NCBI RefSeq assembly: GCF_002042965.1
Contig: NZ_MZNT01000006.1
Location: 248,001 to 312,000, forward strand
Source: Paenibacillus sp. 32352
GTDB lineage: Bacteria > Bacillota > Bacilli > Paenibacillales > NBRC-103111
Direction: 5' to 3'
DNA length: 64,000 bases
Numbering within the stretch: the stretch's first letter is position 1; each line of letters starts with the position of its first letter. This document shows positions 26,910-35,756 of this stretch, piece by piece. The position numbers were made by a program, and so were the translations under genes. The notes below the pieces were generated by a model. The model saw only the letters and a list, made by a program, of their open reading frames with translations. It did no database searches and was not told the origin of the DNA.

Positions 26910-27163
26910 AACATCCCTCCTAATGAATAAAATCAACCTTATCCATCATAAATGATGCAAATAGACAAAAACTGTACAAAGGGTGGGATGTAGTGAAATA
27001 GATGTAAAATCCTATTAGTGAATTTTTGTACAAGAGCGTTTGCCCTTTAGATGATATGCAGGATTGCATCATAAGTGACCACGAAAATTTTATTTGAAAT
27101 GATACAGCAAGCTGTAAGGCTCGTTGGTGTAATCGTGACCCTAGAAAGAGTTCTCCCCTCCGC

Positions 27164-28078
27164 TTAATCGATGGTAAGAATAATCTTACCGCGGCCGTGC
27201 CTGGTTTCTATCAGCCGGTGGGCATCCGCAGCGAGTTCGAGCGGGAACGTCTGCCGGATATGGATGTGCAGCTTGCCTTTTGAATGCAGCTCTACCAGTT
27301 CTGCAAGGCGGGCTGCCGAGCGTTCAGCGCGGACGACACGAAGGCCGAGCTCCTCAACGAGGTCATAGGCGAAGAACGTGCATATACGATTCTTATCCTT
27401 CACTAAGTTCACCGCAGCCCGAAGCCCCTCCCCTCCTGCCGTATCGAATGCGGCGTCGACGCCTTCCGGCGCAATCGCCTGTAACCGCTCGACCAGCTCT
27501 TCCTCATACGTCACTGGAATAGCGCCCAACGAACGAAGGTAGTCGTGGTTACGCTCACTGGCGGTGCCGATGATGGTCTTCGCCCCCCACTCTCTCGCGA
27601 GCTGTACGGCAAAAGCGCCAAGTGAGCCGGCCGCACCATTGATCAATACCGTATCGCCCGGTCCAACGCCGATGGCTTTCAAAGCGATATACGCGCCCTG
27701 ACCATTGCCAGTCAGTCCGCCTGCCTCTTCCCAGGTCATGCTGCTGGGTTTGCTTACGATTTGGTCTGCACCAACGACCACGTATTCGGCATAACAATTC
27801 AATAACGCAAAGCCCAGCACCTCGCTGCCGATGTGAAGGCCGGTTACACCCTCCCCTACTTGATCGATGATGCCTGCAAACTCATTGCCCGGAATTTGCG
27901 GAAGTTGAATGGCTACGCCCTGCGGAGTCCAGCCGCTCCGCACCCCGCAATCATAATGCTGCACCCCCGCCGTTTTCACCCGAACCCTGACTTGCCCCGG
28001 GCCGGCCTGCGGATCGGGAAACGACATCACCTCCATAACCTCTGGTCCACCAACCGAACGAAATGCTGCTGCTTTCAT
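27164..28078 (-). CDS. MDR-family quinone-reductase-like oxidoreductase
   Basis: 304 residues, ATG with GAGGAGG upstream. Medium-chain dehydrogenase/reductase of the zinc-free quinone oxidoreductase type: PQIPGNEFAGIIDQVGEGVTGL, VLINGAAGSLGAFAVQLAREWGAKTIIGTAS (NADP-binding), and C-terminal RHGRGKIILTID. It should reduce quinones or activated alkenes with NADPH. Divergent from a LysR regulator with 171 bp between the two starts, the usual layout for LysR control. Confidence 0.88.
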   Translation of the reverse strand: MKAAAFRSVGGPEVMEVMSFPDPQAGPGQVRVRVKTAGVQHYDCGVRSGWTPQGVAIQLPQIPGNEFAGIIDQVGEGVTGLHIGSEVLGFALLNCYAEYVVVGADQIVSKPSSMTWEEAGGLTGNGQGAYIALKAIGVGPGDTVLINGAAGSLGAFAVQLAREWGAKTIIGTASERNHDYLRSLGAIPVTYEEELVERLQAIAPEGVDAAFDTAGGEGLRAAVNLVKDKNRICTFFAYDLVEELGLRVVRAERSAARLAELVELHSKGKLHIHIRQTFPLELAADAHRLIETRHGRGKIILTID

Positions 28079-28249
28079 AGAACAATCCTCCTCTGTTCAT
28101 AGCGTGTTCTTTCCCAAAAATGAGATTTATTTATATAAAAGCATATTGCTTTCCTTGCATGATTTATTTTACAATCGCTTTTAAATAAACAAAAATATAT
28201 CTTAAACCATGAGGATTATATACTCGGGTATATGGGGAGGGAAAAGTGG

Positions 28250-29131
28250 ATGGAGCTGCTGCAGCTGCAGTATTTTCGAACGGTGGCTCGATTGGAGCAC
28301 ATGACGAAGGCGGCACAGGAGCTGTGCATCGCGCAGCCTGCGCTGAGCAAGACGATCTCCAGACTGGAGGAAAGCGTTGGGGTTCCTTTGTTCGATAGAC
28401 ATGGGGGAAGGATTCGCCTTAATACCTTCGGCAAGGCATTTCTGGACAAAGTAGAGAAGGCGCTCACCCTGCTGGACGAAGGGAGGAAAGAAGTGTCTGA
28501 GCTGGCGGGACTCGAACAAGGGAGTATTCATCTCGCCACATCAACGCTGGACCGATTATCGGAGGCGCTCGGCGAATTTCTCACACTTCATCCGGAAGTC
28601 AACTTTCGGATTACACAGGCTTCGATGGAAGAAATGACGCATTTGGTGGAAGCAGGCGAGGTCGACATGTGTTTTACGGCCCTGCCGATCGATCGGCCCG
28701 ACATAAGCGCCGTGTCCGTTTTGAAGGAAGATGTTTATTTGGCTGTTCCCCAAGGACACCGCTTTGCCGGGAGAAAGAGCATCCGTTTGAGTGAGCTGGC
28801 GGAGGACTCGTTTATCGGGTATAAGGAGGGGCTTCCTTTTCAGCGGATGAACGATTTGTTCTTTCAGGAAGCTGGGATTACACCTAACTTCGTCTGCCGG
28901 GTCGACGAGCCTGCCGCCATCGCTAGTCTTGTCCGAGCCGGGTTAGGCGTTGCACTTGTAGGAAATTGCGGCGGCCCGAACTCCCCTCTGAACCTGCTCC
29001 GTATTGAGTTCCCCGTTTGCCAGCGTAATTTCCAAATCGTTTGGTACGAGAAGCGGTACCTATCCCTCGCTGCGCGCAAGTTTCGCGACTTTCTCATCGG
29101 GTATTTTGCCGAATCAGAGAAAGCAGGTTGA
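28250..29131 (+). CDS. LysR-family regulator
   Basis: 293 residues from ATG 28250 with GGGGAGGG upstream; the in-frame start at 28232 is worse placed. N-terminal HTH (MELLQLQYFRTVARLEHMTKAAQELCIAQPALSKTISRLEESVGVPLFDR) and a periplasmic-binding-protein-like effector domain (GSIHLATSTLDRLSEAL..., YLAVPQGHRFA). Probably controls the divergent MDR gene; the AT-rich gap 28079-28249 would hold both promoters. Confidence 0.92.
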   Translation: MELLQLQYFRTVARLEHMTKAAQELCIAQPALSKTISRLEESVGVPLFDRHGGRIRLNTFGKAFLDKVEKALTLLDEGRKEVSELAGLEQGSIHLATSTLDRLSEALGEFLTLHPEVNFRITQASMEEMTHLVEAGEVDMCFTALPIDRPDISAVSVLKEDVYLAVPQGHRFAGRKSIRLSELAEDSFIGYKEGLPFQRMNDLFFQEAGITPNFVCRVDEPAAIASLVRAGLGVALVGNCGGPNSPLNLLRIEFPVCQRNFQIVWYEKRYLSLAARKFRDFLIGYFAESEKAG

Positions 29132-29200
29132 ATGGGAATGAGGCTGGCTGCATCCAATATAAACTACAAGAGTGTCTCAAAGATGCGGCATTGCTTACGC

Positions 29201-29557
29201 TTATTCGGAACAGGAAGACTTCCATTCGCGGCGGCGGATGTATTGCTCGCCCCATTCACCCAGTTGGTCTAATATGAATTGCAATGAATTTCCAAGCTCA
29301 CTCATTTCATAGACAACCTTCGGCGGCACCTGATTATATACCGTTCTCGTGATGATACCGTCTTCCTCCAATTCCCGAAGCTGTTGAATCAGCATTTTCT
29401 GCGTTATATCGGGAATAGCTTTTTTTAATTCGCTCGTTCTTTTGGGCCCGGGTCCGCAGTTCAAATGGCATAAAATCAATAATTTCCACTTCCCCCCGAT
29501 CACTTCCAATGTCGCTTCTGCAGGGATGTTAAAAGACCGAGTTATCTGTTCTTCCAT
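29201..29557 (-). CDS. HxlR-family regulator 1
   Basis: 118 residues, ATG with GAGAGGATGGTG upstream. HxlR/MarR-like winged helix: [56 protein letters not shown]. No obvious redox cysteine near the N-terminus (the only cysteines are in LCHLNC and the tail). Divergent from the quinone reductase gene it presumably controls. Confidence 0.92.
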   Translation of the reverse strand: [118 protein letters not shown]

Positions 29558-29591
29558 GGGATCACCATCCTCTCGTTCCTTAGAATGTACG

Positions 29592-29606
29592 GTTACTTTT
29601 TAGTGC
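29592..29606. promoter_or_regulatory. Candidate HxlR operator
   Basis: GTTACTTTTTAGTGC, partly palindromic, in the 170-bp gap between the HxlR gene and the quinone reductase gene. Similar to the perfect GTTACTT-N-AAGTAAC dyad at 54674-54688 in front of the other HxlR gene of this window. An AAGTAAGTACTT word follows at about 29639. Confidence 0.45.
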
Positions 29607-29727
29607 CTATATCACTTTGAAGTGTTTATAGCACAAGAAAGTAAGTACTTCCTATATTTCTCAGAATACATGATAATTTTATCGTACTTCATTCGAAGTC
29701 AAAAGAGAAATAGGGAGGGTGCCATTT

Positions 29728-30324
29728 ATGAAAATTTTAACCGTTGTATCACACCCGCGGGAGAACTCTTTAACCTTTTCCGTAACAGGCAGATTCGTCC
29801 AAGGACTCGCCGATGCAGGGCACGAGACGGAGGTGCTGGACTTGCATCGCAGCGGCTTTAATCCCGTAATGTGGGAAGCGGATGAACCGGATTGGTCATC
29901 CGATCACAAGATCTATTCACCTGAGGTGGAGGCCGAAATGGAACGAATGAAACATCATGACGCGCTCGCCTTTATTTTTCCGATATGGTGGTTCAACCTG
30001 CCCGCTATGCTCAAAGGATATATCGATCGAGTATGGAATAATGGTTTTGCGTACGGCTCTTCTACATTGCATCATAAAAAAGTGCTGTGGCTTGGTCTGG
30101 CAGCAGCTCCGAAAGAACATTTCGAGAAGAGAGAATACGATATGATGCTCTCCCGACATCTCAACATCGGAATAGCCGATTACTGCGGAATCTCTAATAG
30201 CAAGGTCGAGATATTATACGACACCTTGGATTCAAGGCCGGAAACCTTTGAGAATCTCCTGTCACGCGCCTACCATCTGGGATTGGAATACGACAACGAT
30301 ATAAAAGCCGCTAAGGAAGCTTGA
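29728..30324 (+). CDS. NAD(P)H:quinone oxidoreductase, flavodoxin-like
   Basis: 198 residues from ATG 29728 (AGGGAGGGTG upstream; the in-frame GTG at 29719 would overlap that site). MKILTVVSHPRENSLTFSV, then FIFPIWWFNLPAMLKGYIDRVWNNGFAY: the FMN-binding NAD(P)H dehydrogenase (KefF/MdaB/DT-diaphorase-like) signature. Two-electron reduction of quinones protects against electrophiles, consistent with HxlR control from the divergent gene. Confidence 0.92.
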   Translation: MKILTVVSHPRENSLTFSVTGRFVQGLADAGHETEVLDLHRSGFNPVMWEADEPDWSSDHKIYSPEVEAEMERMKHHDALAFIFPIWWFNLPAMLKGYIDRVWNNGFAYGSSTLHHKKVLWLGLAAAPKEHFEKREYDMMLSRHLNIGIADYCGISNSKVEILYDTLDSRPETFENLLSRAYHLGLEYDNDIKAAKEA

Positions 30325-30343
30325 TAAAAGATTGACATACCAA

Positions 30344-30376
30344 AGACCCCTTTCGTCCGAGAGGGGCCTTTACTTT
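30344..30376 (+). terminator. Probable terminator of the quinone reductase gene
   Basis: CCCCT...AGGGG hairpin followed by CCTTTACTTT; weak U tract. Confidence 0.55.
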
Positions 30377-30421
30377 CAATATTTTTGGGATAAACCGGGC
30401 CTTCTTGTTCGCACAGATGAA

Positions 30422-31843
30422 TTATGGAACAATTTCAAAAACGGAGCCCTGGTGAAAATCCGCTACTTTCATAGACCCATAGACACCTAAATAAAGCCGG
30501 GTTTGATCCAGATTCGTTCCCAAACTAACATAGTAAGCTGATTGAGAACCGAACGGATCATCCGTTTCAATAACACTAAAATCACTAGGTCTACAGTCCG
30601 TTTGTGCCCTGGAATAAGCTAAAACCCCTCTAACCGGAGGGCGAGAGCCTTCACTGCGGGCAAGATCGATAAATACAACACTTCCCGTTAAAGCGGGGAT
30701 TCCGTTCCCTCCATAGGGCTGGACTCCTGTTAGTGCGGTTCCTCCGAATTTGTCGGGCCGGGGATCTTGATGAAAATAACTCACCAAAGGCTGAAGACGC
30801 CTCGCTGAGGTCATTACGGTTTCATTGTAATAGGCAATGGTCTTCTCATCCCCAGTTGGATTTCCAGAGCACCCCCTAATGATCGAGGTAGGAAAAGCGC
30901 CTTCCCACCCTCTCCATCCAAAGTTAATAAACCCTTGCTGGTCAGGCTCAGAATTCATTACAGAAGCTTGAACAAGCTGGGTAACCGGTATTGGTTTATG
31001 CTGAACGAATGAAAAAATCGACTCCACCAGATCCTGTCCGACATTTCCCACATATTTGATATATTGATTATAGACCCTTTGGAATGAAATGCCTGGAATA
31101 TTACGGACCCCTTTGGCTATTACCGTAAGCGTTTCCTGGATAGGTACGGGCAGTTCATTAAAACGCGTGACCACGGGCGGGTTGTACATAAATGTGTTCT
31201 TGCCTACGTCAATTTCAATAATTTTCCCTGCGATTTCCATATCGTTCTGACTTAAATTAAACGGGTCATAGCCGGATCCGCCATCTCCGGTTGTCAAAAT
31301 AAGCCTTCCTGTTTCAGGCGAAAAATTCAAGCTATTGACACCATTATGATTTAAAAATGGTCTTCTTATATTCAGTAATGCTCGCCGCTTTTGAGGCTGG
31401 CCATTCGGTTGTAATACCCATTCTTCCACTGTATCGATATGATCATATTGCGATTCTCTATGTATCCACTGCAGGTTTAATGTTTTGGGATCACACGGGT
31501 TAGGCTTAAACGATTCAAATTCACCTGAAAGCGCGCCGGGACCTTGAGTTCCCGCTGCTGAAAAATGAAGATAGAAAAGACCGTTATAATAAAATTCGGG
31601 ATGAAACGCAAGCCCGAGCAACCCCCGTTCATCATATCCGCCAGAGCCGCCTAGTTTTAGGATGCGGGGGCTAATATTTAACAACGTCCTTATAACACCG
31701 CCTCGGATGTAAAAGACCTCTCCTACCTGGGTCGCAATAAATAAGGTTTCGGCTGAATCACCCGGAAGCATAGCGGTTTTCAAAACAGTGGGCATATTGA
31801 TTCTGCTTACAATGGGCCGCAAACGAGCCTTAACTTTTATCAA
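30422..31843 (-). CDS. Glucose/sorbosone-dehydrogenase-like (PQQ-type) protein
   Basis: 473 residues; TTG start with AGGAGGTG 10 nt upstream. Six-bladed propeller of the GSDH family: TLFIATQVGEVFYI, ERGLLGLAFHPEFYYNGLFYLHFSA, NHNGVNSLNFSPETGRLILTTGDGGSGYDPFNLSQN, AGKIIEIDV, INFGWRGWEGAFPTS. Family members oxidise sugars with PQQ, but many Gram-positive members have unknown cofactors. Unusually, no signal peptide is visible (it starts MIKVKARLRPIVSRINMPTV), so it may be cytosolic or exported by another route. Single gene. Confidence 0.82.
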   Translation of the reverse strand: MIKVKARLRPIVSRINMPTVLKTAMLPGDSAETLFIATQVGEVFYIRGGVIRTLLNISPRILKLGGSGGYDERGLLGLAFHPEFYYNGLFYLHFSAAGTQGPGALSGEFESFKPNPCDPKTLNLQWIHRESQYDHIDTVEEWVLQPNGQPQKRRALLNIRRPFLNHNGVNSLNFSPETGRLILTTGDGGSGYDPFNLSQNDMEIAGKIIEIDVGKNTFMYNPPVVTRFNELPVPIQETLTVIAKGVRNIPGISFQRVYNQYIKYVGNVGQDLVESIFSFVQHKPIPVTQLVQASVMNSEPDQQGFINFGWRGWEGAFPTSIIRGCSGNPTGDEKTIAYYNETVMTSARRLQPLVSYFHQDPRPDKFGGTALTGVQPYGGNGIPALTGSVVFIDLARSEGSRPPVRGVLAYSRAQTDCRPSDFSVIETDDPFGSQSAYYVSLGTNLDQTRLYLGVYGSMKVADFHQGSVFEIVP

Positions 31844-31940
31844 CTATAGTAGCACCTCCTCTTGCTTCCTTTTTTAGAAATATGATTAGAGCGGTTCCTT
31901 TAGTACTAGGAGGTTTTCTTCAAAACCTTATTTCTTCACG

Positions 31941-31977
31941 AAAAAAACGGAGCAAACGCCATATAAGCGCTGCTCCG
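31941..31977 (-). terminator. Terminator of the surface-glycan operon
   Basis: Minus-strand CGGAGCA...TGCTCCG perfect 7-bp arms with inner CGC/GCG pairing, followed by seven T. About 120 nt after the stop at 32098. Confidence 0.85.
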
Positions 31978-32097
31978 GTCGGATGAATGCCGCTGGATAT
32001 TCCATATCCTTTATTTGACCATCGGCTCCCACGAATTGTAAAAAAATCCTCCTGCGGTGCCTTAGGCCAAGATTGCAGCTAATCCTTTCAGAATATT

Positions 32098-33387
32098 TTA
32101 ATTAGAGACAGCTTTAAAGGAGCGCTTCGTTAATTTCAATTCCTTAGCTAGATCAATAGCCTGCTTCATATCCTCATGTTGGCTGGACCAGTGCCAGCTC
32201 CCGTACCTGCCGATGCTGTATATGTTATGCTGCCGCAAGTAGCCTCGAATAATAGACGTAATTCGATCGTCCGGCAAGCAATAGTTATGCTCCAGATAGA
32301 TTGGTTTCATAGTCACAATATCCCGTTCATCCTCAATGATCCCAATGCTTATAAGGTCCTTAATGACCCGTGGCCTTAAGCTTAATGCTTCCTGTTCATC
32401 CTTAAAAAACAAAGGGGAGCACTCTACATAAATGGAGCTATAGCCTTCCGGGGCCATACTAGGTTGAACATTGCTATAGAAACCGATGCGGTAGCAGCAG
32501 TACTTCATCTCCGATACATAAATCCAGCTTTTGTTGGCATGCAGCGGATTCTTCTTTACTCCTAAATTGAGGATGAACCCCCTGCTTGCTTGCAAATGAC
32601 GGGATAAGCTTGCGATCTGACTATCTGCACCGTCCAGCATACTTATCAATTTGGGTAGCGGCATCGTGGAAACAACCATGTCCCAAGGAACCGTTTGCTC
32701 ATTGATGGTGATAGTTCGGTTATGAAGATGAATCGATTGGACTTGAGAATTGAACTGAATGCATGCATGGTTCGCCAGGTGTCCCGGAATCGCTTGGGCT
32801 CCTAACGGGCTTTGCGGATAATAAAAATAACTGTTATATCCCGCAGTATTCTTGTCCGTTCGAACATTTCTGATTTGCTCGTATTGGCTTACTTGGATTT
32901 GTGCCAGATCCGATACCCCGAACATCTTCCTGTTATAATCCCTGAAAAAATATTCAAACAAAGTAGGTCCGTACGATCGGAGCAGCATGTCCAAATAGTT
33001 CTGGAAGCGGCCCCCTCTGTCTGCTTCCTTTTCCTTTATGGCGATTAACTCCCGATTAATCTGATTGACAAATCGACGGTCTTCATGCTTTTTATAGCTC
33101 TGCTGCAACGGAAAGTCGAACCATTTTCCTTCCAGGTATACGAAGGCTTGCCGTGTGTGCCTTTGCAGAGGAAGTCCTTCCAAAAGCTGCAAAACCTCCG
33201 GGACATTTTGATAATGAAACCAATGGCCACCTACATCGAAGGTAAACTTGCCAACGGGAGTATCGATTCCATACGATGCGGCTTTCCCTCCAAGTCTGGA
33301 ACTGCCTTCCAGGACCTTCGCATGGCCTAAGCTTGCTGCAAAAGATAAGCCGGTTACGCCCGCTCCGATAACATATATGGACACCAT
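32098..33387 (-). CDS. FAD-dependent amine-oxidase/UDP-galactopyranose-mutase-like protein
   Basis: 429 residues. N-terminal dinucleotide-binding motif YVIGAGVTGLSFAASLG, then EGSSRLGGKAASY; GGHWFHY and the C-terminal GRYGSWHWSSQHEDMKQAIDLA match the UGM/protoporphyrinogen-oxidase-like flavoproteins found in polysaccharide clusters. It lies 17 bp after a glycosyltransferase gene and is last of a three-gene operon. A sugar-ring mutase or sugar oxidoreductase role is inferred. GTG/ATG choice: ATG at 33387 with GGGGGAGCATGG nearby. Confidence 0.78.
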   Translation of the reverse strand: MVSIYVIGAGVTGLSFAASLGHAKVLEGSSRLGGKAASYGIDTPVGKFTFDVGGHWFHYQNVPEVLQLLEGLPLQRHTRQAFVYLEGKWFDFPLQQSYKKHEDRRFVNQINRELIAIKEKEADRGGRFQNYLDMLLRSYGPTLFEYFFRDYNRKMFGVSDLAQIQVSQYEQIRNVRTDKNTAGYNSYFYYPQSPLGAQAIPGHLANHACIQFNSQVQSIHLHNRTITINEQTVPWDMVVSTMPLPKLISMLDGADSQIASLSRHLQASRGFILNLGVKKNPLHANKSWIYVSEMKYCCYRIGFYSNVQPSMAPEGYSSIYVECSPLFFKDEQEALSLRPRVIKDLISIGIIEDERDIVTMKPIYLEHNYCLPDDRITSIIRGYLRQHNIYSIGRYGSWHWSSQHEDMKQAIDLAKELKLTKRSFKAVSN

Positions 33388-33404
33388 GCTCCCCCTTTTT
33401 TCTA

Positions 33405-34520
33405 CTAGATCTGCATGACGCTTCTAATTCGTGAGTTGACCTTATGTACGTCATATTTTTGCTCTGCTATCTCGCGGCTGCATGCTCCCATTCTTTCTAT
33501 CAAGCCAGGTTCTAGAATGAATCGTTCCATAGCCTCAGCTAGCGCGGCGGCGTTCTTAACCGGTACCAGGAAACCGTTGTATTCTTGAATAACCGTTTCC
33601 TTGCATCCAGGTGTATTCGTAGTAATAACAGGCATCCCCATTGACATCGCTTCCAATATAGATTTAGGAGTTCCTTCACGATAATAGGAGGGCAGGACGA
33701 AAACGTCCGAGCTGTTTAGATGCGGTCGAACATCCCTGGTTTCTCCAAGATAATCAACCACCTGCTCATTTATCCATTCGGTCATTTGATCCTCACGGAT
33801 CGCCGTCGGGTTAACATCAAAGGGGCCTAGCAGCTTGATGCCTATGTCCGGATACTTTCTTTTTAAAATTCTCGCAGCTTCGATGTATTCGTAAATTCCT
33901 TTGGCCTTAATTATTCTTGCTATAAGGATAAAGGTAACAGGCGCTTTGCCCGTCCTGCCGGAAGGCTTTCTAAATGAAGTAAGGTTGACACCCACTCCGT
34001 TCACTATCGTCGCTTTTTCCCGCTGAATGAAGTGAATGTTAGTAAATAGTTGAAGATCATCCTCGTTTTCAAAAAAAGCCCCTTCACAATGACGAAAGGC
34101 CTGGCGGTATAAGGTTTTGACAATCGGCATCAGCATTCGCTGCTTCCAGGTTCGTTCCATGAACATATAGCCTAATCCGGTGATGTTGACAAATACCCTT
34201 CCCTTGTTTGCGAGTCTGGCCGCCAGGCTGCCGTAAAATACGGGCTTGATAGAGTAGCAGCTGATGATATCGGGGTCCTCATCTCCTATGATCCGAACCA
34301 AATGAAGAATACTGCGTAGATCATACAACGGGTTTAACCCTGTATTCCGGATAGGAACCCGAACGAACTTAACCCCAATGGCAGCCAACGTATCCTCCGC
34401 TATGGTATCAGGTGCCAATGCCGTTACGCTGTGCCCGTCTCGTACCAACGATTCCAAAAGATCCCGGTTAAAATTCAAATAGTACTTGGCGTACGGAACA
34501 ACAAATAAAACCTTTGCCAT
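33405..34520 (-). CDS. Family-4-type glycosyltransferase
   Basis: 371 residues from ATG 34520, which has GAGAAGGTGATG upstream; the longer frame to 34586 overlaps the previous gene and lacks a site. GT-B fold: N-terminal MAKVLFVVPYAKYYLNFNRDLLESLVRDGHSV, C-terminal nucleotide-sugar part SDVFVLPSYYREGTPKSILEAMSMGMPVITTNTPGCKETV, the E-x7-E type motif of GT4 enzymes. Transfers a sugar to a lipid-linked acceptor in the cytoplasm. Middle gene of the operon. Confidence 0.92.
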   Translation of the reverse strand: MAKVLFVVPYAKYYLNFNRDLLESLVRDGHSVTALAPDTIAEDTLAAIGVKFVRVPIRNTGLNPLYDLRSILHLVRIIGDEDPDIISCYSIKPVFYGSLAARLANKGRVFVNITGLGYMFMERTWKQRMLMPIVKTLYRQAFRHCEGAFFENEDDLQLFTNIHFIQREKATIVNGVGVNLTSFRKPSGRTGKAPVTFILIARIIKAKGIYEYIEAARILKRKYPDIGIKLLGPFDVNPTAIREDQMTEWINEQVVDYLGETRDVRPHLNSSDVFVLPSYYREGTPKSILEAMSMGMPVITTNTPGCKETVIQEYNGFLVPVKNAAALAEAMERFILEPGLIERMGACSREIAEQKYDVHKVNSRIRSVMQI

Positions 34521-34543
34521 TTCATCACCTTCTCGGGACCGGA

Positions 34544-35524
34544 TTAACTTACGTTTACCTGACTTAATTTGTATGCCGCCGCACATACCAATCCGAATGC
34601 TGCCGCTGCCAATCCATAGGCATCAAACGATAGGATGAGTAAGGCGATGGTACCCAGTATAATGGCACCCGCATAGGCGAGCAGCACCGCTTTTCTGACG
34701 GATAGCCCCATCTTGACAAGCCTCAACGCAAAATGATCCTGACTCCCTCGAAGCGGGGACTTCCCGGCCCTTATTCGCAGTACCGAGACAAAGATCAGCT
34801 CAAATAAGGGGATCCCCAGAATAAAAACGGGGACGATCAGCTGCCGACCAAACTCCTGACCCTCCGTCCAATCTATCACCGTGCATGCAACTAAAAACCC
34901 AATCAGTAAACTGCCGGTATCGCCCATATAGATTCTTGCGGGCTGAAAATTATAGATCAGAAAGCCTAAGCATGCGCCAGCTAAAGCGAGCATTAAAGCG
35001 CTGCTGAATAGATCCCCTGAAAGCTGCAGCAACAATGCAAAAAATAAGGAACAAATACTAACAATGCCTGCCGCAAGCCCGTCCATAATATCGATTAAGT
35101 TAATGGCGTTAGACACACCTATGATCCAAAGGATGGTCACTGCAAGATTCAATATTCCGTTATCAAAAAACGAAAAAGAGATCCCGCTGGACCCAACGAT
35201 GAAAGCAGCAATAAACTGTACAATAAGCTTCGTAACGGGTGATAACGGCCTTATGTCATCAACGAGACCTAGTCCCAGTATAATCAGCGCGCCAAGTATT
35301 TTACCGTACTGATTCATCAAGGTCACATGATCGTTCTGTAAGATCAGTACGACTGCTACAGCGGCAAAAATAGCCAGTCCTCCCAAATAGGGAGTGGGGC
35401 GCTTATGTGTTTTCAATTCCGTATTTGGATAATCAACGATGCGCAGCTTAAGCGCGATAATCCTCATGATGGGGGTCAATAGCATACAAAACGCTAGCGA
35501 GATAAAGAAGCTGGCTGCTAACAA
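34544..35524 (-). CDS. Polyprenyl-phosphate sugar-1-phosphate transferase (WecA/TagO type)
   Basis: 326 residues. Multi-pass membrane protein with the MraY/WecA signatures: PTPYLGGLAIF, GLGLVDDIRPLSPVTKLIVQF (catalytic DD), NAINLIDIMDGLAAGIV, MGDTGSLLIGFLVA, and GKSPLRGSQDHFALRLVKMG. It starts a lipid-linked glycan by moving a sugar-1-phosphate to undecaprenyl phosphate. First gene of the glycan operon, start TTG at 35524 with AAGGGGGAT about 11 nt upstream. Confidence 0.92.
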   Translation of the reverse strand: MLAASFFISLAFCMLLTPIMRIIALKLRIVDYPNTELKTHKRPTPYLGGLAIFAAVAVVLILQNDHVTLMNQYGKILGALIILGLGLVDDIRPLSPVTKLIVQFIAAFIVGSSGISFSFFDNGILNLAVTILWIIGVSNAINLIDIMDGLAAGIVSICSLFFALLLQLSGDLFSSALMLALAGACLGFLIYNFQPARIYMGDTGSLLIGFLVACTVIDWTEGQEFGRQLIVPVFILGIPLFELIFVSVLRIRAGKSPLRGSQDHFALRLVKMGLSVRKAVLLAYAGAIILGTIALLILSFDAYGLAAAAFGLVCAAAYKLSQVNVS

Positions 35525-35577
35525 ATGAATTGTATCCCCCTTCGTTCGTTATAAGGCTTTTGATTTTGCAAAATGAC

Positions 35578-35593
35578 GTTCGTTTTAACGAAC
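35578..35593. promoter_or_regulatory. Perfect palindrome, candidate operator
   Basis: GTTCGTTTTAACGAAC: 7-bp arms GTTCGTT/AACGAAC around two bases, 54 bp upstream of the sugar-1-P transferase start and 164 bp upstream of the AraC gene on the other strand. A related TTCGTTCGTTAT lies at about 35541. The cognate regulator is unknown. Confidence 0.5.
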
Positions 35594-35756
35594 AAGTCTT
35601 GTCCCCATTATATTTCGATTGTAATAAAATAGCAATTCATTTGTATATTTTTCCTGCCACTTTTATCTCGTGTTTCCCGAATACCTGATCGTACTTCCCA
35701 TCTTGGAATTCATCCTCCGGATTTCTTGCGGTATACTATTTCGTACAGAGGTGATT

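Noticed and set aside
26937..27163. Searched the gap between the aqpZ start and the MDR gene for RNA genes or a riboswitch
   Set aside because: AT-rich with no recognisable motif beyond a weak ATCAT...ATGAT repeat near 26945.
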